A stretch of 57,306 nucleotides of DNA from an uncultured Clostridia bacterium (GTDB taxonomy: Bacteria > Bacillota > Clostridia > Oscillospirales > Acutalibacteraceae), in assembly GCA_947364045.1 (NCBI GenBank), contig CANARN010000008.1, positions 1-57,306 on the forward strand. Reading direction: 5' to 3'. Under the pieces are notes generated by a model, which was not told the DNA's origin, ran no database searches, and saw only the letters and a list, made by a program, of their open reading frames with translations. A program made the position numbers and the translations under genes. Positions within the stretch are counted from its first letter, which is position 1. Each line of letters begins with the position of its first letter. This document shows positions 34,231 through 43,002 of this stretch, in pieces.

Positions 34231-34704
34231 TTATATTTCAAGTTGTTCCCGTATAAATTTAATTTTATCAGAGTCTTTTTTGTTTCTTATTTCTGTTCTG
34301 TATCCGTCCTTTGCAGAGGCGGTATAAACCTTTAAGTACTGCTCCAAAGACAGCAGTTTGAAACGGGTATTTTCCTTTTTTATTTCCGCTATGTCAGATA
34401 TACAAATATCCGCAAAAGACTCTAAATCTTCTATCCCTGCATAGGAATAGTGAACTCCGTTCTTGTCAAACGTATGCTCGCTTTCATCTGTGAGCGTATA
34501 GCCGTTTTCTTCAAGGACAGACTTAAATTCGTCCCACCGTTTTTCAATAAATTCCTTCGGTATAAGAATATCAATATCATCGGCATAGAGAGTTTTGCCC
34601 GTCAAATATTCCAGCCCCAGAGAGCCGTACATCAGCGGTACAATCCCCAATTCTTCCGACATCAGACGTGCATTTTCAAAAAATGCTTGTTTTTTATCAA
34701 TCAT
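34231..34704 (-). CDS. Nucleotidyltransferase-fold protein
   Basis: The sequence YGSLGLEYLTGKTLYADDIDILIP near residues 26-49 matches the NTase-fold active site: a G-S/G-L helix followed by a DxD pair (DDID). The C-terminal half is helical and charged. Related single-domain proteins transfer nucleotides to antibiotics, RNA or toxins, but none is recognisable as this protein. No partner toxin or antitoxin gene is evident. It lies in the accessory cluster, 25 bases after the DUF3784-like gene. Confidence 0.65.
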   Translation of the reverse strand: MIDKKQAFFENARLMSEELGIVPLMYGSLGLEYLTGKTLYADDIDILIPKEFIEKRWDEFKSVLEENGYTLTDESEHTFDKNGVHYSYAGIEDLESFADICISDIAEIKKENTRFKLLSLEQYLKVYTASAKDGYRTEIRNKKDSDKIKFIREQLEI

Positions 34705-34729
34705 AATGTTCTTTCCGTAAAATCAAAAT

Positions 34730-35056
34730 TCACTTTTTCTGTTTCTCTATGGCAATTGAGGAGACAATCGCATACACTACCACCGATATTTCAACCGCTG
34801 TTCCCAAATAAAAGAGCCATTTCGTTTGCATTATTATTTCTACCGTATTTATCAGGAAAATTATTCCGATTAAAGCAAATACAATTCCCGACTGTTTGTA
34901 ATGCGGTTTTTTATCCATAGTTTCTTTTTCTTGCTTTGACGCACCGATATATGCATTGTTAAACAGAAATCCTTTTTCATTAAACTGCAAAATGCTTATT
35001 ACAAAACAGACAATTGCTATTGCGCCTAATACAATCGCCCCGATCATTTTTACCAT
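34730..35056 (-). CDS. Small membrane protein, DUF3784-like
   Basis: The 108-residue protein has three hydrophobic segments (about 3-20, 58-75 and 82-98). A cytoplasmic or exposed stretch contains NAYIGASKQEKETMDKK, which resembles the G-T-MSKEEKEKYD block of DUF3784 proteins. Such proteins are often encoded near ABC transporters or two-component systems, but neither is present here. The function is unknown. Confidence 0.65.
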   Translation of the reverse strand: MVKMIGAIVLGAIAIVCFVISILQFNEKGFLFNNAYIGASKQEKETMDKKPHYKQSGIVFALIGIIFLINTVEIIMQTKWLFYLGTAVEISVVVYAIVSSIAIEKQKK

Positions 35057-35143
35057 CGTGTTGCCCCCATAAATTTCAAATTATCGTTCCCTCTGCTTTT
35101 GCAATCAAGAATTTAAAATTATATTGCAAAAAGCCTTGATTCT

Positions 35144-35572
35144 TTATTTTCCTGTTATTTTTCTTATTTCTTTTATCAATGCCGGTTGTATTTCGGGATA
35201 TGTCCAATCTGTCGGTAAATTATCTGTAATAACAATTTTCTCTATTTCACAGTGAAGCTCATTTTCAAATTCTGAAATATCGGCGTAATACAGCATACCG
35301 AAGGTTTCATTTCCGTCAAAATTATTCGGGGCTGTCACGGAATATACGCAAACAGGTCTTATTTCAAACCGAATTGCTCCTGTTTCTTCATATAATTCTC
35401 TTTTAGCCGTAGCAAGAATGTCCTCGCACTTTTCTCTGTGACCGACGGGCATTTCCAGTGTGTTTCTGTTTTTATGCTTACAGAAAACCCATTTGCCGTT
35501 TGTTTTAGCCGCAATAACAGCAAATTTTAGTAAATTATCATCTATGCTGTCATAGAATCTTACTTCTGTCAT
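35144..35572 (-). CDS. Nudix hydrolase (YtkD-like)
   Basis: The Nudix box is complete: G-x5-E-x7-REL-x-EETG, reading GHREKCEDILATAK then RELYEETG near residues 44-65. These enzymes remove diphosphate-linked leaving groups, for example from oxidised nucleoside triphosphates. The 142-residue length and the KFAVIAAKTNGKWVFCKHK start resemble YtkD-type nucleotide pyrophosphatases. The exact substrate is not determinable. It ends the accessory gene cluster next to rlmD. Confidence 0.85.
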   Translation of the reverse strand: MTEVRFYDSIDDNLLKFAVIAAKTNGKWVFCKHKNRNTLEMPVGHREKCEDILATAKRELYEETGAIRFEIRPVCVYSVTAPNNFDGNETFGMLYYADISEFENELHCEIEKIVITDNLPTDWTYPEIQPALIKEIRKITGK

Positions 35573-35586
35573 TCACATTTTCTCCA

Positions 35587-36942
35587 CTACTTATCAATTT
35601 TTGTCATCACCGCCACGCATTCCACATGGCTTGTTCTCGGGAACATATCGACGGGGGTTGCTTCTGTCGGTTCATAGCCGAGGTCTTTTAAAATTGCGCA
35701 GTCCCTGCTTTGTGTCGAAACATCGCAGGAAATATATACAATTCTTTCAGGATTCATTTCGGCAACGCAGGAAAGCACCTTTTTACTGCATCCCTTTCTG
35801 GGCGGGTCAAGCAAAACAACATCGGGTTTAATGTCTTTATCCCGAAGCATTTTAACCGCCGCAGAGGCGTCCGCACAGTAAAATTCGCAGTTTCTGATGC
35901 CGTTTCGCTCGGCATTTTTCTTTGCGTCCTCCACTGCTTCGGGAATAATCTCAACTCCGATAACTCTTTTTGCCTTATGCGCCATTGAAAGCCCTATTGT
36001 TCCCGCTCCGCAGTAAAGGTCGATAACCGTTTCCTCTCCCGTAAGAGCCGCATATTCCGCCGCTTTTTTGTAAAGGGCTTCTGCTCCGTCATGATTTACC
36101 TGATAAAACGACAGCGGTGAAAGCTCTATTTCAACTCCGCAGAGTGTATCGCTGATTTTCTCACTGCCCCAAAGCGTTTTAACTCTATCGCCCAAAATCA
36201 CATTGGTGTTTTCGGTATTGACATTCAGCGCTATGCTTGCCATTCCCGTGATTTTTGAAAGCTCACCTATCAGCCGTTCCTCGTTCGGCACACTTTCGCC
36301 GTTCACAACAAGACAGACCATTATTTCGCCCGAAACAAATCCTTTGCGAATATAAATATGGCGTAAAAGCCCTTCGCCCGTTTCGCTGTTCCACACGGAA
36401 ACGTGATTTTCAAATATCCATTTACGGATAATTTCCGTTATTTCGGCAAATTCCGCAGGCTGTAAAAGGCAATCCTCAGCATCAATTATTCTGTGAGAGC
36501 GGTTGGCATAAAAGCCGATATTAACTCCGTTTGCCGTTCTTCCCACAGGGTATTCCGCCTTGTTTCTGTAACGGTCAGTATCCGCTGTAATTATATCCCT
36601 AACAGGCAGGTCAATATGCCCGATTCGCTTAAATGCGTCCTTAACCTTTTGCGTTTTAATACGCTTTTCGGCTTCATAGCTTATGTGTCTGTAAACACAG
36701 CCGCCGCACTGATTAAAGTACGGGCAGTCAACCGAGATTCTGTTCTTTGACGGCTTTAAAATCTTGACGGGTTTACCGACAGCATAGGTCTTTTTTGCCT
36801 TTATTATGTGGACTAGGAGTTCGTCACCCTCCGCTGCGCCCGATACAAAAACCGCCTGTCCGCCGAACCGTCCTACTCCGCTTCCCTCTGAGGAAACCGA
36901 GTCAATATGCAGTTTTATCTCCTGATTTTTTGAAAGTGACAT
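35587..36942 (-). CDS. rlmD: 23S rRNA (uracil-5-)-methyltransferase, RlmD/RlmCD type
   Basis: This enzyme methylates uridines of 23S rRNA using S-adenosylmethionine. Numbering from the ATG at 36942, a TRAM domain (about 5-60) precedes the Fe-S ligands C73, C79, C82 (CPYFNQCGGC) and C158. The SAM motif IDLYCGAGTIG is near 307-317 and the catalytic Cys385 in DPPRKGC. The frame continues to 36996, but GGAGAGAAA precedes the chosen start (MSLSKNQ), which touches the preceding cyclase stop. In Firmicutes one paralogue often methylates two uridines (RlmCD). Confidence 0.93.
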   Translation of the reverse strand: MSLSKNQEIKLHIDSVSSEGSGVGRFGGQAVFVSGAAEGDELLVHIIKAKKTYAVGKPVKILKPSKNRISVDCPYFNQCGGCVYRHISYEAEKRIKTQKVKDAFKRIGHIDLPVRDIITADTDRYRNKAEYPVGRTANGVNIGFYANRSHRIIDAEDCLLQPAEFAEITEIIRKWIFENHVSVWNSETGEGLLRHIYIRKGFVSGEIMVCLVVNGESVPNEERLIGELSKITGMASIALNVNTENTNVILGDRVKTLWGSEKISDTLCGVEIELSPLSFYQVNHDGAEALYKKAAEYAALTGEETVIDLYCGAGTIGLSMAHKAKRVIGVEIIPEAVEDAKKNAERNGIRNCEFYCADASAAVKMLRDKDIKPDVVLLDPPRKGCSKKVLSCVAEMNPERIVYISCDVSTQSRDCAILKDLGYEPTEATPVDMFPRTSHVECVAVMTKIDK

Positions 36943-37550
36943 CAGTGTTTCTCTCCGCTCCAGAAAATGTAATCCGAAATTAAAAGTGCTCTGCAAGGAG
37001 CCGCTTCCGCTCCCTCAATTTTAATGGGCGGAGCTACAAGAAAATAGTCACCCTCTTGAATTTTGCTTAAGTCAAGTCCCTCTAAAATCGCAATATTATC
37101 CGTTAAAAGCGCCCTGTGAGTCCGTCCGCAAGAGTCCGCCGTTTCAACAGTCTGTGCGTCCGTACCCACCAAATAACAGCCCAATACCGCCAATTCAGTT
37201 GCCGCAGTTTCGTGTAAAAACGCTTTGCCGTTTGATTTTATAAGTATTCTTTTTGTATTTCTCGGAAAATAGCGGTCAACAATTGCTCCTGTAATTATTC
37301 CCTCAGGCACTTCAATTACAACGCACGGGCCTACAAAAGCCGAGGGGTCAACAGACGAAATATCTTCCCCGTCATTAAAAAAGTGGAGCGGCGCGTCAAT
37401 GTGCGTTCCGTTGTGCAGGCACATTGAAATTTCACTTAAATTATACTCAGCTCCCTTTTCAATATCCGCAACTTTTTTAAGCCTCGGCTCAGGGTCGCCG
37501 GGGTAAACCGAAGCAGTTAAAATATCTCTTGAAATATCAAATATTTTCAT
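36942..37550 (-). CDS. Cyclase family protein (kynurenine formamidase-like metal hydrolase)
   Basis: The metal-binding motif HNGTHIDAPLHF at about residues 46-57 is typical of the cyclase/KynB family, as are the C-terminal EGDYFLVAPP and AEAAPCRALL. The length, 202 residues, is normal. These enzymes hydrolyse formamides, lactones or lactams; no other kynurenine pathway gene is present, so the substrate is open. It overlaps the rlmA-type gene by 14 bases and touches rlmD, forming a tightly packed three-gene block. Confidence 0.88.
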   Translation of the reverse strand: MKIFDISRDILTASVYPGDPEPRLKKVADIEKGAEYNLSEISMCLHNGTHIDAPLHFFNDGEDISSVDPSAFVGPCVVIEVPEGIITGAIVDRYFPRNTKRILIKSNGKAFLHETAATELAVLGCYLVGTDAQTVETADSCGRTHRALLTDNIAILEGLDLSKIQEGDYFLVAPPIKIEGAEAAPCRALLISDYIFWSGEKH

Positions 37551-38385
37551 TGCTTTTCCTCTCCTCTTTCTTATACACTAAAAAATCAAACTGTATTTCC
37601 GTTTCAATTTCGCCCTTTAGACGAATTTTGTCTATTGCCGAAAGCTCCGATTTATAATAATACGGAGTCATTTTGAAAAGGTCAACTGCCTCTTCTCCCG
37701 ATACGGTTATCACTCCTGCGGCAGAGCGTCTGTCCGTTAACCTGAAGCCTTCGTACAGCGTATCTTTTTCCGTATTTTCATACGGCTCGTCATAGACAGC
37801 CTCTTTGAGTCCCATTAAATGCCTGACACCCGGAACAGCATAAATTAAATAACCGTTCGGTTTTAATATTCTGCAAAACTCATTTTCAACCATAGGTGAA
37901 AAAATTGCCAAGACAATATCAGCGCTGTTTTCCTTTACGGGAATGTCAAAGGCGCTGGCAACAGCAAAGGAAATCTGCTTGTATTTACCTGCGGCGGCTT
38001 TAACAGCTTCTTTGGAAATATCAAGTCCGAAAATCCCATAGTTAATTTTTAACTTTTGAAGATGCTCGCAAAGTCTGCCGTCATAATAGCCCTCTCCGCA
38101 GCCGCAATCAGCAATGGTTATTTTTTGACTACCTTCCGAAAGTGCTGAAACAATTTCATTCAGTTTATCCGAAAAAATCTCATATTTTCCGCTTTCAAGG
38201 AAACGGCGGCGACTCATTACCATTTCACGTGAATCCCCGGGAGACGCCGAATGACGCTTATTCGGCATAAGCAAATTAACATAACCCTGCCGCGCCAAAT
38301 CAAAAGAATGACCGTTTTTGCAGACAAGGGAATTTGCATTTATATTCAGTTGTTCCTTACATTTGGGACAAATAAAATGTGACAT
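37537..38385 (-). CDS. 23S rRNA (guanine-N1)-methyltransferase, RlmA type
   Basis: An N-terminal zinc ribbon (FICPKCKEQLNI, then LVCKNGHSFD) is followed by the family phrase RQGYVNLLMPNKR. The SAM-binding block ITIADCGCGEGYYDG is near residue 95. This layout is that of RlmA(I)/RlmA(II), which methylates G745 or G748. RlmA(II)-type enzymes confer tylosin resistance in producers, but nothing here suggests that role. GAGGT precedes the start. The palindromic element 38433-38495 lies between this gene and leuS. Confidence 0.83.
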   Translation of the reverse strand: MSHFICPKCKEQLNINANSLVCKNGHSFDLARQGYVNLLMPNKRHSASPGDSREMVMSRRRFLESGKYEIFSDKLNEIVSALSEGSQKITIADCGCGEGYYDGRLCEHLQKLKINYGIFGLDISKEAVKAAAGKYKQISFAVASAFDIPVKENSADIVLAIFSPMVENEFCRILKPNGYLIYAVPGVRHLMGLKEAVYDEPYENTEKDTLYEGFRLTDRRSAAGVITVSGEEAVDLFKMTPYYYKSELSAIDKIRLKGEIETEIQFDFLVYKKEERKSNENI

Positions 38386-38432
38386 TTTAACCTCGGAATT
38401 TATTTAAAAATGAAATTTTACGGGTACGCCTT

Positions 38433-38495
38433 GTAGGGGACGATGCCTACATCGTCCCAAATCCATCTCGGGCTGATGTGGGCATCAGCCCCTAC
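38433..38495. repeat. Double-hairpin palindromic element bounded by GTAGGGG/CCCCTAC
   Basis: Two hairpins stand in tandem: GGGACGATG-CCTA-CATCGTCCC (38437-38458) and GGGCTGATG-TGGG-CATCAGCCC (38470-38491). The whole unit begins with GTAGGGG and ends with its complement CCCCTAC. The first hairpin shares its stem with 13269-13300. Confidence 0.8.
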
Positions 38496-38542
38496 TACAA
38501 ACAAACGGCGAAGGTAAGTACCCCCACCGCCCTGATTATCTT

Positions 38543-40951
38543 TTATTTTGCAACAATATTTACAAGCTTGCCCTTAACGTAAATTTCTTTGATAATATTT
38601 TTACCGCTCAGTTCCTCGGCGATTTTTTCATCATTCCGTGCCTTAGCTATTGCATCTTCATTAGAAATATCTGTCGGAACAGTAAGCTTTGCACGGATTT
38701 TGCCGTTAATCTGAACAACGATTTCAACTGAATCGTCAACGCATTTTGACTCGTCAAATGTGGGCCATACGCCGTCCTTTGCAAGCATTTCGCCGAAATT
38801 CTGCTGTGACCAAATTTCCTCTGTAATATGGGGAGCAAACGGACTTGCAAGCAAAACAAAGGTTTTAAGCTCTGCTTTATTTATCTTGCCGTTGTCGTAA
38901 ATTTTGTTAAGAAGCGTCATAAGTGCGGCAATGGCGGTATTGAATTTCATACCTTCAATATCCTCGCTGACCTTTTTAACGGTCTTATGGAAAGCCGCAG
39001 AGAGCTCTTTTGAATATTCGTCGCCGTCTGTGAGAATTTCCTGAAGATTCCAAATTCTGTCAACAAATCTCTTACAGCCCTTAACGCTCGACTCGCTCCA
39101 CGGAGCCGCCTGCTCATAGTCGCCCATAAACAGTACATAAGTACGAAGAACGTCTGCGCCGTAAACATCAACAACCTCATTCGGGTCAATGACATTTCCT
39201 CTTGATTTGCTCATCTTAACGCCGTCGGGGCCTAAAATAAGTCCCTGTGCAGTTCTCTTTAAATACGGCTCTTTGAACGGAACTGCGCCGATGTCATAAA
39301 GGAATCTGTGCCAGAATCTTGAATAGATAAGGTGGCGTGTAACGTGCTCCATTCCTCCGTTGTACCAGTCAACAGGACCCCAATAGCTAAGCTTTTCAGG
39401 GCTTGCCAAAGCTTCTGTATTATGCGGGTCGATGTAACGCAGGAAATACCACGAAGAGCCTGCCCACTGGGGCATTGTGTCTGTTTCACGCTTTGCATCG
39501 CCGCCGCATTTCGGGCATTTGCAGTTAACAAAGGAGTCGATTTTTGCAAGCGGACTTTCGCCGTCCTGACCGGGTTCAAAATTTTCAACCTCAGGAAGCT
39601 TAAGCGGCAAATCCTCATAAGGCACTGCAACCATTCCGCATTCGGGACAGTGAACAATCGGAATAGGCTCGCCCCAATAACGCTGACGGTTAAATGCCCA
39701 GTCCTTCATTTTGTACTGAACGCCGCCCTCACCGATACCTTTTTCAGAGAGGAAATCTATCATTTTGGCAATGGAATCCTTCTTATTCGTCATACCGTTA
39801 AGGAAACCCGAATTAACCATTTCGCCGTCGCCTGTGTAGGCTTCTTTAGAAATGTCGCCGCCCTTGATAACCTCAATAATATCAATACCGAATTTCTTTG
39901 CAAAGTCATAGTCACGCTGGTCGTGCGCAGGAACGGCCATAATAGCGCCCGTGCCGTAGCCCATCATAACATAATCGGATATGTAAATCGGAATATCCTT
40001 GCCGTTTACAGGGTTCTTAGCCGTAAAGCCTTGGAGTTTAACACCCGTTTTATCCTTAACAAGCTGAGTTCTCTCAAATTCTGTTTTCTTTGCGCACTCT
40101 GCTCTGTAAGCCTTTACCTCGTCCATATTGCCGATAAGGTTTTCATATTTATCTATAATCGGATGTTCGGGCGCCATAACCATAAAGGTTACGCCGAAAA
40201 GTGTGTCAGGACGTGTTGTGTAAATTTTAAAGCTCTCTTTGGCCTCATTCACATTAAATGTAACAAAAGCGCCTCTTGATTTGCCTATCCAGTTTTCCTG
40301 CTGAAGCTTAACATTGGGAAGATAGTCAACTTCTTTTAATCCCTCAAGGAGCTTGTCGGCATATTCCGTAATGCGAAGATACCAAACATCCTTTGACTTT
40401 TGAACAATGTCGCTGTGGCAGATGTCGCATTTACCGCCCTGTGAGTCCTCATTTGAAAGAACAACCTTGCAGGACGGGCAGTAGTTAACGAGAGTTTTAT
40501 CGCGGAATGCAAGTCCGTTTTCAAACATTTTAAGGAAAATCCACTGAGTCCATTTGTAATAATCCTCTTGCGTTGTGTCAATTACTCTTGTCCAGTCAAA
40601 TGAAAATCCTACTCTTTTTAACTGGCTTGTGAATTTCTCGATATTCATATCCGTAACCTTTCTCGGATGAATACCTGTTTTAATAGCGTAGTTTTCAGTG
40701 GGAAGTCCGTAAGCGTCAAAGCCTATGGGGAAAAGCACATTGTAGCCTTGAAGCCGTCTTTTTCTTGAAACAACCTCAAGACCTGAATAAGCCTTAATGT
40801 GGCCTACATGCATACCTGCGCCGCTCGGGTACGGAAATTCAACAAGCGCATAAAACTTTTTCTTGTCGGAATTGTCCTGAGCGTGAAAAACGCCTGCCTC
40901 TTCCCATTTCTCCTGCCATTTCGGTTCAACATTTTTAAAATCGTAGTTCAT
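38543..40951 (-). CDS. leuS: Leucyl-tRNA synthetase
   Basis: LeuS charges tRNA-Leu with leucine. The 802-residue length is normal. The HIGH-type signature appears as HVGH at 48-51 and KMSKS at 579-583. The CP1 editing domain contains TTRPDTLFG at 245-253 and the hydrolytic PAHDQRD near 341-347. Cysteines in CPSC (158-161) and CDIC (175-178), and again near 435-438 and 479-482, may bind zinc. AGAGGAT precedes the ATG. It follows rsfS after 18 bases, so it belongs to the nadD-yqeK-rsfS group. No T-box was seen upstream. Confidence 0.97.
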   Translation of the reverse strand: MNYDFKNVEPKWQEKWEEAGVFHAQDNSDKKKFYALVEFPYPSGAGMHVGHIKAYSGLEVVSRKRRLQGYNVLFPIGFDAYGLPTENYAIKTGIHPRKVTDMNIEKFTSQLKRVGFSFDWTRVIDTTQEDYYKWTQWIFLKMFENGLAFRDKTLVNYCPSCKVVLSNEDSQGGKCDICHSDIVQKSKDVWYLRITEYADKLLEGLKEVDYLPNVKLQQENWIGKSRGAFVTFNVNEAKESFKIYTTRPDTLFGVTFMVMAPEHPIIDKYENLIGNMDEVKAYRAECAKKTEFERTQLVKDKTGVKLQGFTAKNPVNGKDIPIYISDYVMMGYGTGAIMAVPAHDQRDYDFAKKFGIDIIEVIKGGDISKEAYTGDGEMVNSGFLNGMTNKKDSIAKMIDFLSEKGIGEGGVQYKMKDWAFNRQRYWGEPIPIVHCPECGMVAVPYEDLPLKLPEVENFEPGQDGESPLAKIDSFVNCKCPKCGGDAKRETDTMPQWAGSSWYFLRYIDPHNTEALASPEKLSYWGPVDWYNGGMEHVTRHLIYSRFWHRFLYDIGAVPFKEPYLKRTAQGLILGPDGVKMSKSRGNVIDPNEVVDVYGADVLRTYVLFMGDYEQAAPWSESSVKGCKRFVDRIWNLQEILTDGDEYSKELSAAFHKTVKKVSEDIEGMKFNTAIAALMTLLNKIYDNGKINKAELKTFVLLASPFAPHITEEIWSQQNFGEMLAKDGVWPTFDESKCVDDSVEIVVQINGKIRAKLTVPTDISNEDAIAKARNDEKIAEELSGKNIIKEIYVKGKLVNIVAK

Positions 40952-40969
40952 AATTCTATCCTCTTTTTG

Positions 40970-41323
40970 TTATTCGGTAATAAATTTGCTTATATCAGTT
41001 TCCTCAGCGTCTGCCCAAAGGTGTTCAAGGTTAAACAGCTCTCTTTGGTCGGGTGTGAAAATGTGAACAATAACCGAGCCGTAGTCAAGAAGAATCCAGC
41101 CCGTAGCCTTGCCCTCAACACCTCTCGGCTCAGCGCCCTGCTTTTTCAACGCTGTCTCAACCTCGTCTGCAAGAGAGCGGATATGTGTGCCGGACGTTCC
41201 CGTTGCAATAACAAAATAATCCGCAACTACTGTAAGGTCGGTAATATGAAGCGCCTTTATATCCGTAGCTTTTTTACTGTCAAGAATTTTAACAGCATTT
41301 TGCATTAATTCCTGTCTTTCCAT
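40970..41323 (-). CDS. rsfS: Ribosomal silencing factor RsfS
   Basis: RsfS binds L14 and keeps ribosomal subunits apart during nutrient limitation. The 117-residue protein contains the typical KKATDIKALHITDLTVVADYFVIATG, split here as KKATDIKALHI and ADYFVIATGTS, and a late GRWILLDYGDVVVH-type segment reading GWILLDYGSVIVHIF. It starts four bases after yqeK, so the genes are coupled. Confidence 0.95.
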   Translation of the reverse strand: MERQELMQNAVKILDSKKATDIKALHITDLTVVADYFVIATGTSGTHIRSLADEVETALKKQGAEPRGVEGKATGWILLDYGSVIVHIFTPDQRELFNLEHLWADAEETDISKFITE

Positions 41324-41326
41324 TTT

Positions 41327-41908
41327 TTATTCTTCAATCCTTTCTGCAAGGTAATTATAAGCCTTTACCGTATCAATATGAATTGGCTTGTTTACTTTCG
41401 CATTGCTCTCAATGGTGAATGAAAGTCCGCGAAGCGTTGCCTTCTCAAGACTTTGTTCAGCGGTTTTTCTAACCTCATTTACATCGGGGTAATCCCTGTC
41501 CTCGCTCGTAAGGTCCGCAACGTAAATTATCTTTTCAAGCAGTGTCATATTTTCTCTGCCCGTTGTGTGATAACGCACCGCCGAAAGTATATCTTCATCG
41601 GTAACGCCCAGCTCCGTTCTCAGATAAACCTCACCTGCGACAGCGTGAAGCGTCACCGTAATTTTTCTCTCTGACTCAGACAGCTTATATTTTCCGTCAC
41701 TGTCAATAAGTTTCAGCATTTTTTCGGGAAGCTCATAGCGCATTATATCATGAATCAGCCCCGCAGTGTATGCTTTTTCTGTATCTCCGCCGAATTTTTC
41801 GGCTAAATGCTGAGCCTGCTCTGCCACACAAATTGAATGGTAGAGCCTTTGGGGCGTCAGCTTACCCTTTAGTATATCCAAAAATTCACTGTTTCTTTCC
41901 GTATCCAT
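41327..41908 (-). CDS. yqeK: YqeK-type HD-domain hydrolase (symmetrical Ap4A hydrolase family)
   Basis: The HD domain carries HSICVAEQAQHLAEK, the metal-binding GLIHDIMRYE and HAVAGEVYLR. Bacterial YqeK cleaves diadenosine tetraphosphate. The length, 193 residues, matches. It overlaps the end of nadD by 23 bases, the usual nadD-yqeK-rsfS arrangement in Firmicutes. The assignment of the Ap4A reaction rests on family knowledge. Confidence 0.93.
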   Translation of the reverse strand: MDTERNSEFLDILKGKLTPQRLYHSICVAEQAQHLAEKFGGDTEKAYTAGLIHDIMRYELPEKMLKLIDSDGKYKLSESERKITVTLHAVAGEVYLRTELGVTDEDILSAVRYHTTGRENMTLLEKIIYVADLTSEDRDYPDVNEVRKTAEQSLEKATLRGLSFTIESNAKVNKPIHIDTVKAYNYLAERIEE

Positions 41909-42515
41909 AAAGCTTTCGGCTCTCCATATACTCTATTATTTCCGGCTCGACTATTCCGTAAACGCTCCTGTTTTCGGAAATAAGCCTACGAATTTCACTG
42001 GAGCTTGCCTCAAACGGGTCCATGGGCGAAATATGGATATGTTTTGCGTCAAGCTCTTTAATGTAAATTCCCAAATTGCTGAACGCATACGAGCGAAGCT
42101 CGTTTATTGTGTCCTGATTTTCACGAACGGCAACGCAGACCGTGCATTTTTCCAAAAGCTCTTTGTGCTTATACCATTTGTGGAACATCAAAAACATATC
42201 TGAACCGATTATCAAATAAAGCTCTGCGTTCGGATACTTTTTAAGTATCTCGTCAACCGTGTAAATTGTATAGCTGTCGCTTTCTCTGTCCATTTCCATT
42301 GTGCTGATTTCGTAAATGGGATTTTTAAATGCCATACGGCACATATTGAGCCTGTCCTCATTATCCGCTAAATCGTCACAGCGTTTGTGAGTGGGCTTTT
42401 TATTCGGGATAATCAGCACCTTGTCAAGAGAAAGCTCTTTTGCCATTTTTTCTACCATTCGGGCGTGACCCTTGTGGGGCGGATTAAACGTACCGCCGAA
42501 AATACCGATTTTCAT
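41886..42515 (-). CDS. nadD: Nicotinate-nucleotide adenylyltransferase NadD
   Basis: NadD converts nicotinate mononucleotide to the dinucleotide, a late step of NAD synthesis. The N-terminal GGTFNPPHKGH (7-19 region) holds the HxGH motif, and SSSEIRR near the C-terminus is the second nucleotidyltransferase signature. The length, 209 residues, is normal. Palindromic elements lie upstream (42547-42667), so a promoter may lie in or beyond them. Confidence 0.95.
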   Translation of the reverse strand: MKIGIFGGTFNPPHKGHARMVEKMAKELSLDKVLIIPNKKPTHKRCDDLADNEDRLNMCRMAFKNPIYEISTMEMDRESDSYTIYTVDEILKKYPNAELYLIIGSDMFLMFHKWYKHKELLEKCTVCVAVRENQDTINELRSYAFSNLGIYIKELDAKHIHISPMDPFEASSSEIRRLISENRSVYGIVEPEIIEYMESRKLYGYGKKQ

Positions 42516-42546
42516 TTTAATATCCTCTTTTATGCTCTATTTATCG

Positions 42547-42667
42547 GCTTCCCCTTGGGGGGAAGCTGTCACGAAGTGACTGATGAGGGGGTAAATTAAA
42601 AGTTTTTGCTAATTTTTCACGATACACCGACCCGGCGTACCCTACACGGCGTGAGCAATCTCGCCGC
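42547..42667. repeat. Tandem hairpins and CGACCCGGCG repeat upstream of nadD
   Basis: GCTTCCCC-TTGG-GGGGAAGC (42547-42566) is followed by GTCAC-GAA-GTGAC (42568-42580) and GATGAGGGGG. A second unit, CGACCCGGCG with CCCTACA, lies at 42628-42646 and shares its core with 33076-33107. The cluster fills the gap between yhbY and nadD. Confidence 0.75.
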
Positions 42668-42680
42668 ATATAGTCGATTT

Positions 42681-42983
42681 TTATCTGTTTGCTTTTTTCT
42701 TTTCACCCTCGTGAAGCTTCTTGTTATATCTGTATAAAATCATAACTCCGCCGATAACCCCGACTACTTCCGATTTTGTTTTGCTTGCCAATTCCTCGGC
42801 AACCTCACGGGGAGTATTCGGGCAGGTTTCTCTTAAAACCTTTAATTTTATAAGCTCACGCGCAGTCAAAGCGTCATCTGTCTGCTTAATAAGCGCATCT
42901 GAAATTCCGCCCTTTCCCACCTGAAAAAGTGCTTCAAGCGAATTTGCCTGCGCTCTTAAATTTGCTCTTTCCTTACTTGTCAT
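42681..42983 (-). CDS. yhbY: YhbY-family RNA-binding protein (CRM domain)
   Basis: The 100-residue protein has the single CRM fold: LRAQANSLEALFQVGKGG, the helix LIKLKVLRETCPN, and the GxxG-type loop SEVVGVIGGVMILYR. YhbY proteins associate with precursors of the large ribosomal subunit. GGAGAT precedes the ATG. A GTAGGG-type element (43003-43028) lies just upstream. Confidence 0.92.
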   Translation of the reverse strand: MTSKERANLRAQANSLEALFQVGKGGISDALIKQTDDALTARELIKLKVLRETCPNTPREVAEELASKTKSEVVGVIGGVMILYRYNKKLHEGEKKKANR

Positions 42984-43002
42984 ATCTATCTCCTATATCA
43001 GT

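Noticed and set aside
34231-34704. Nucleotidyltransferase-fold gene considered as a toxin-antitoxin (AbiE or MNT-HEPN) component
   Set aside because: No partner gene with a matching antitoxin or HEPN motif is adjacent.
39332-40279. A 315-codon plus-strand reading frame opposite leuS
   Set aside because: It is a shadow of the conserved leuS coding sequence, with no recognisable domain.
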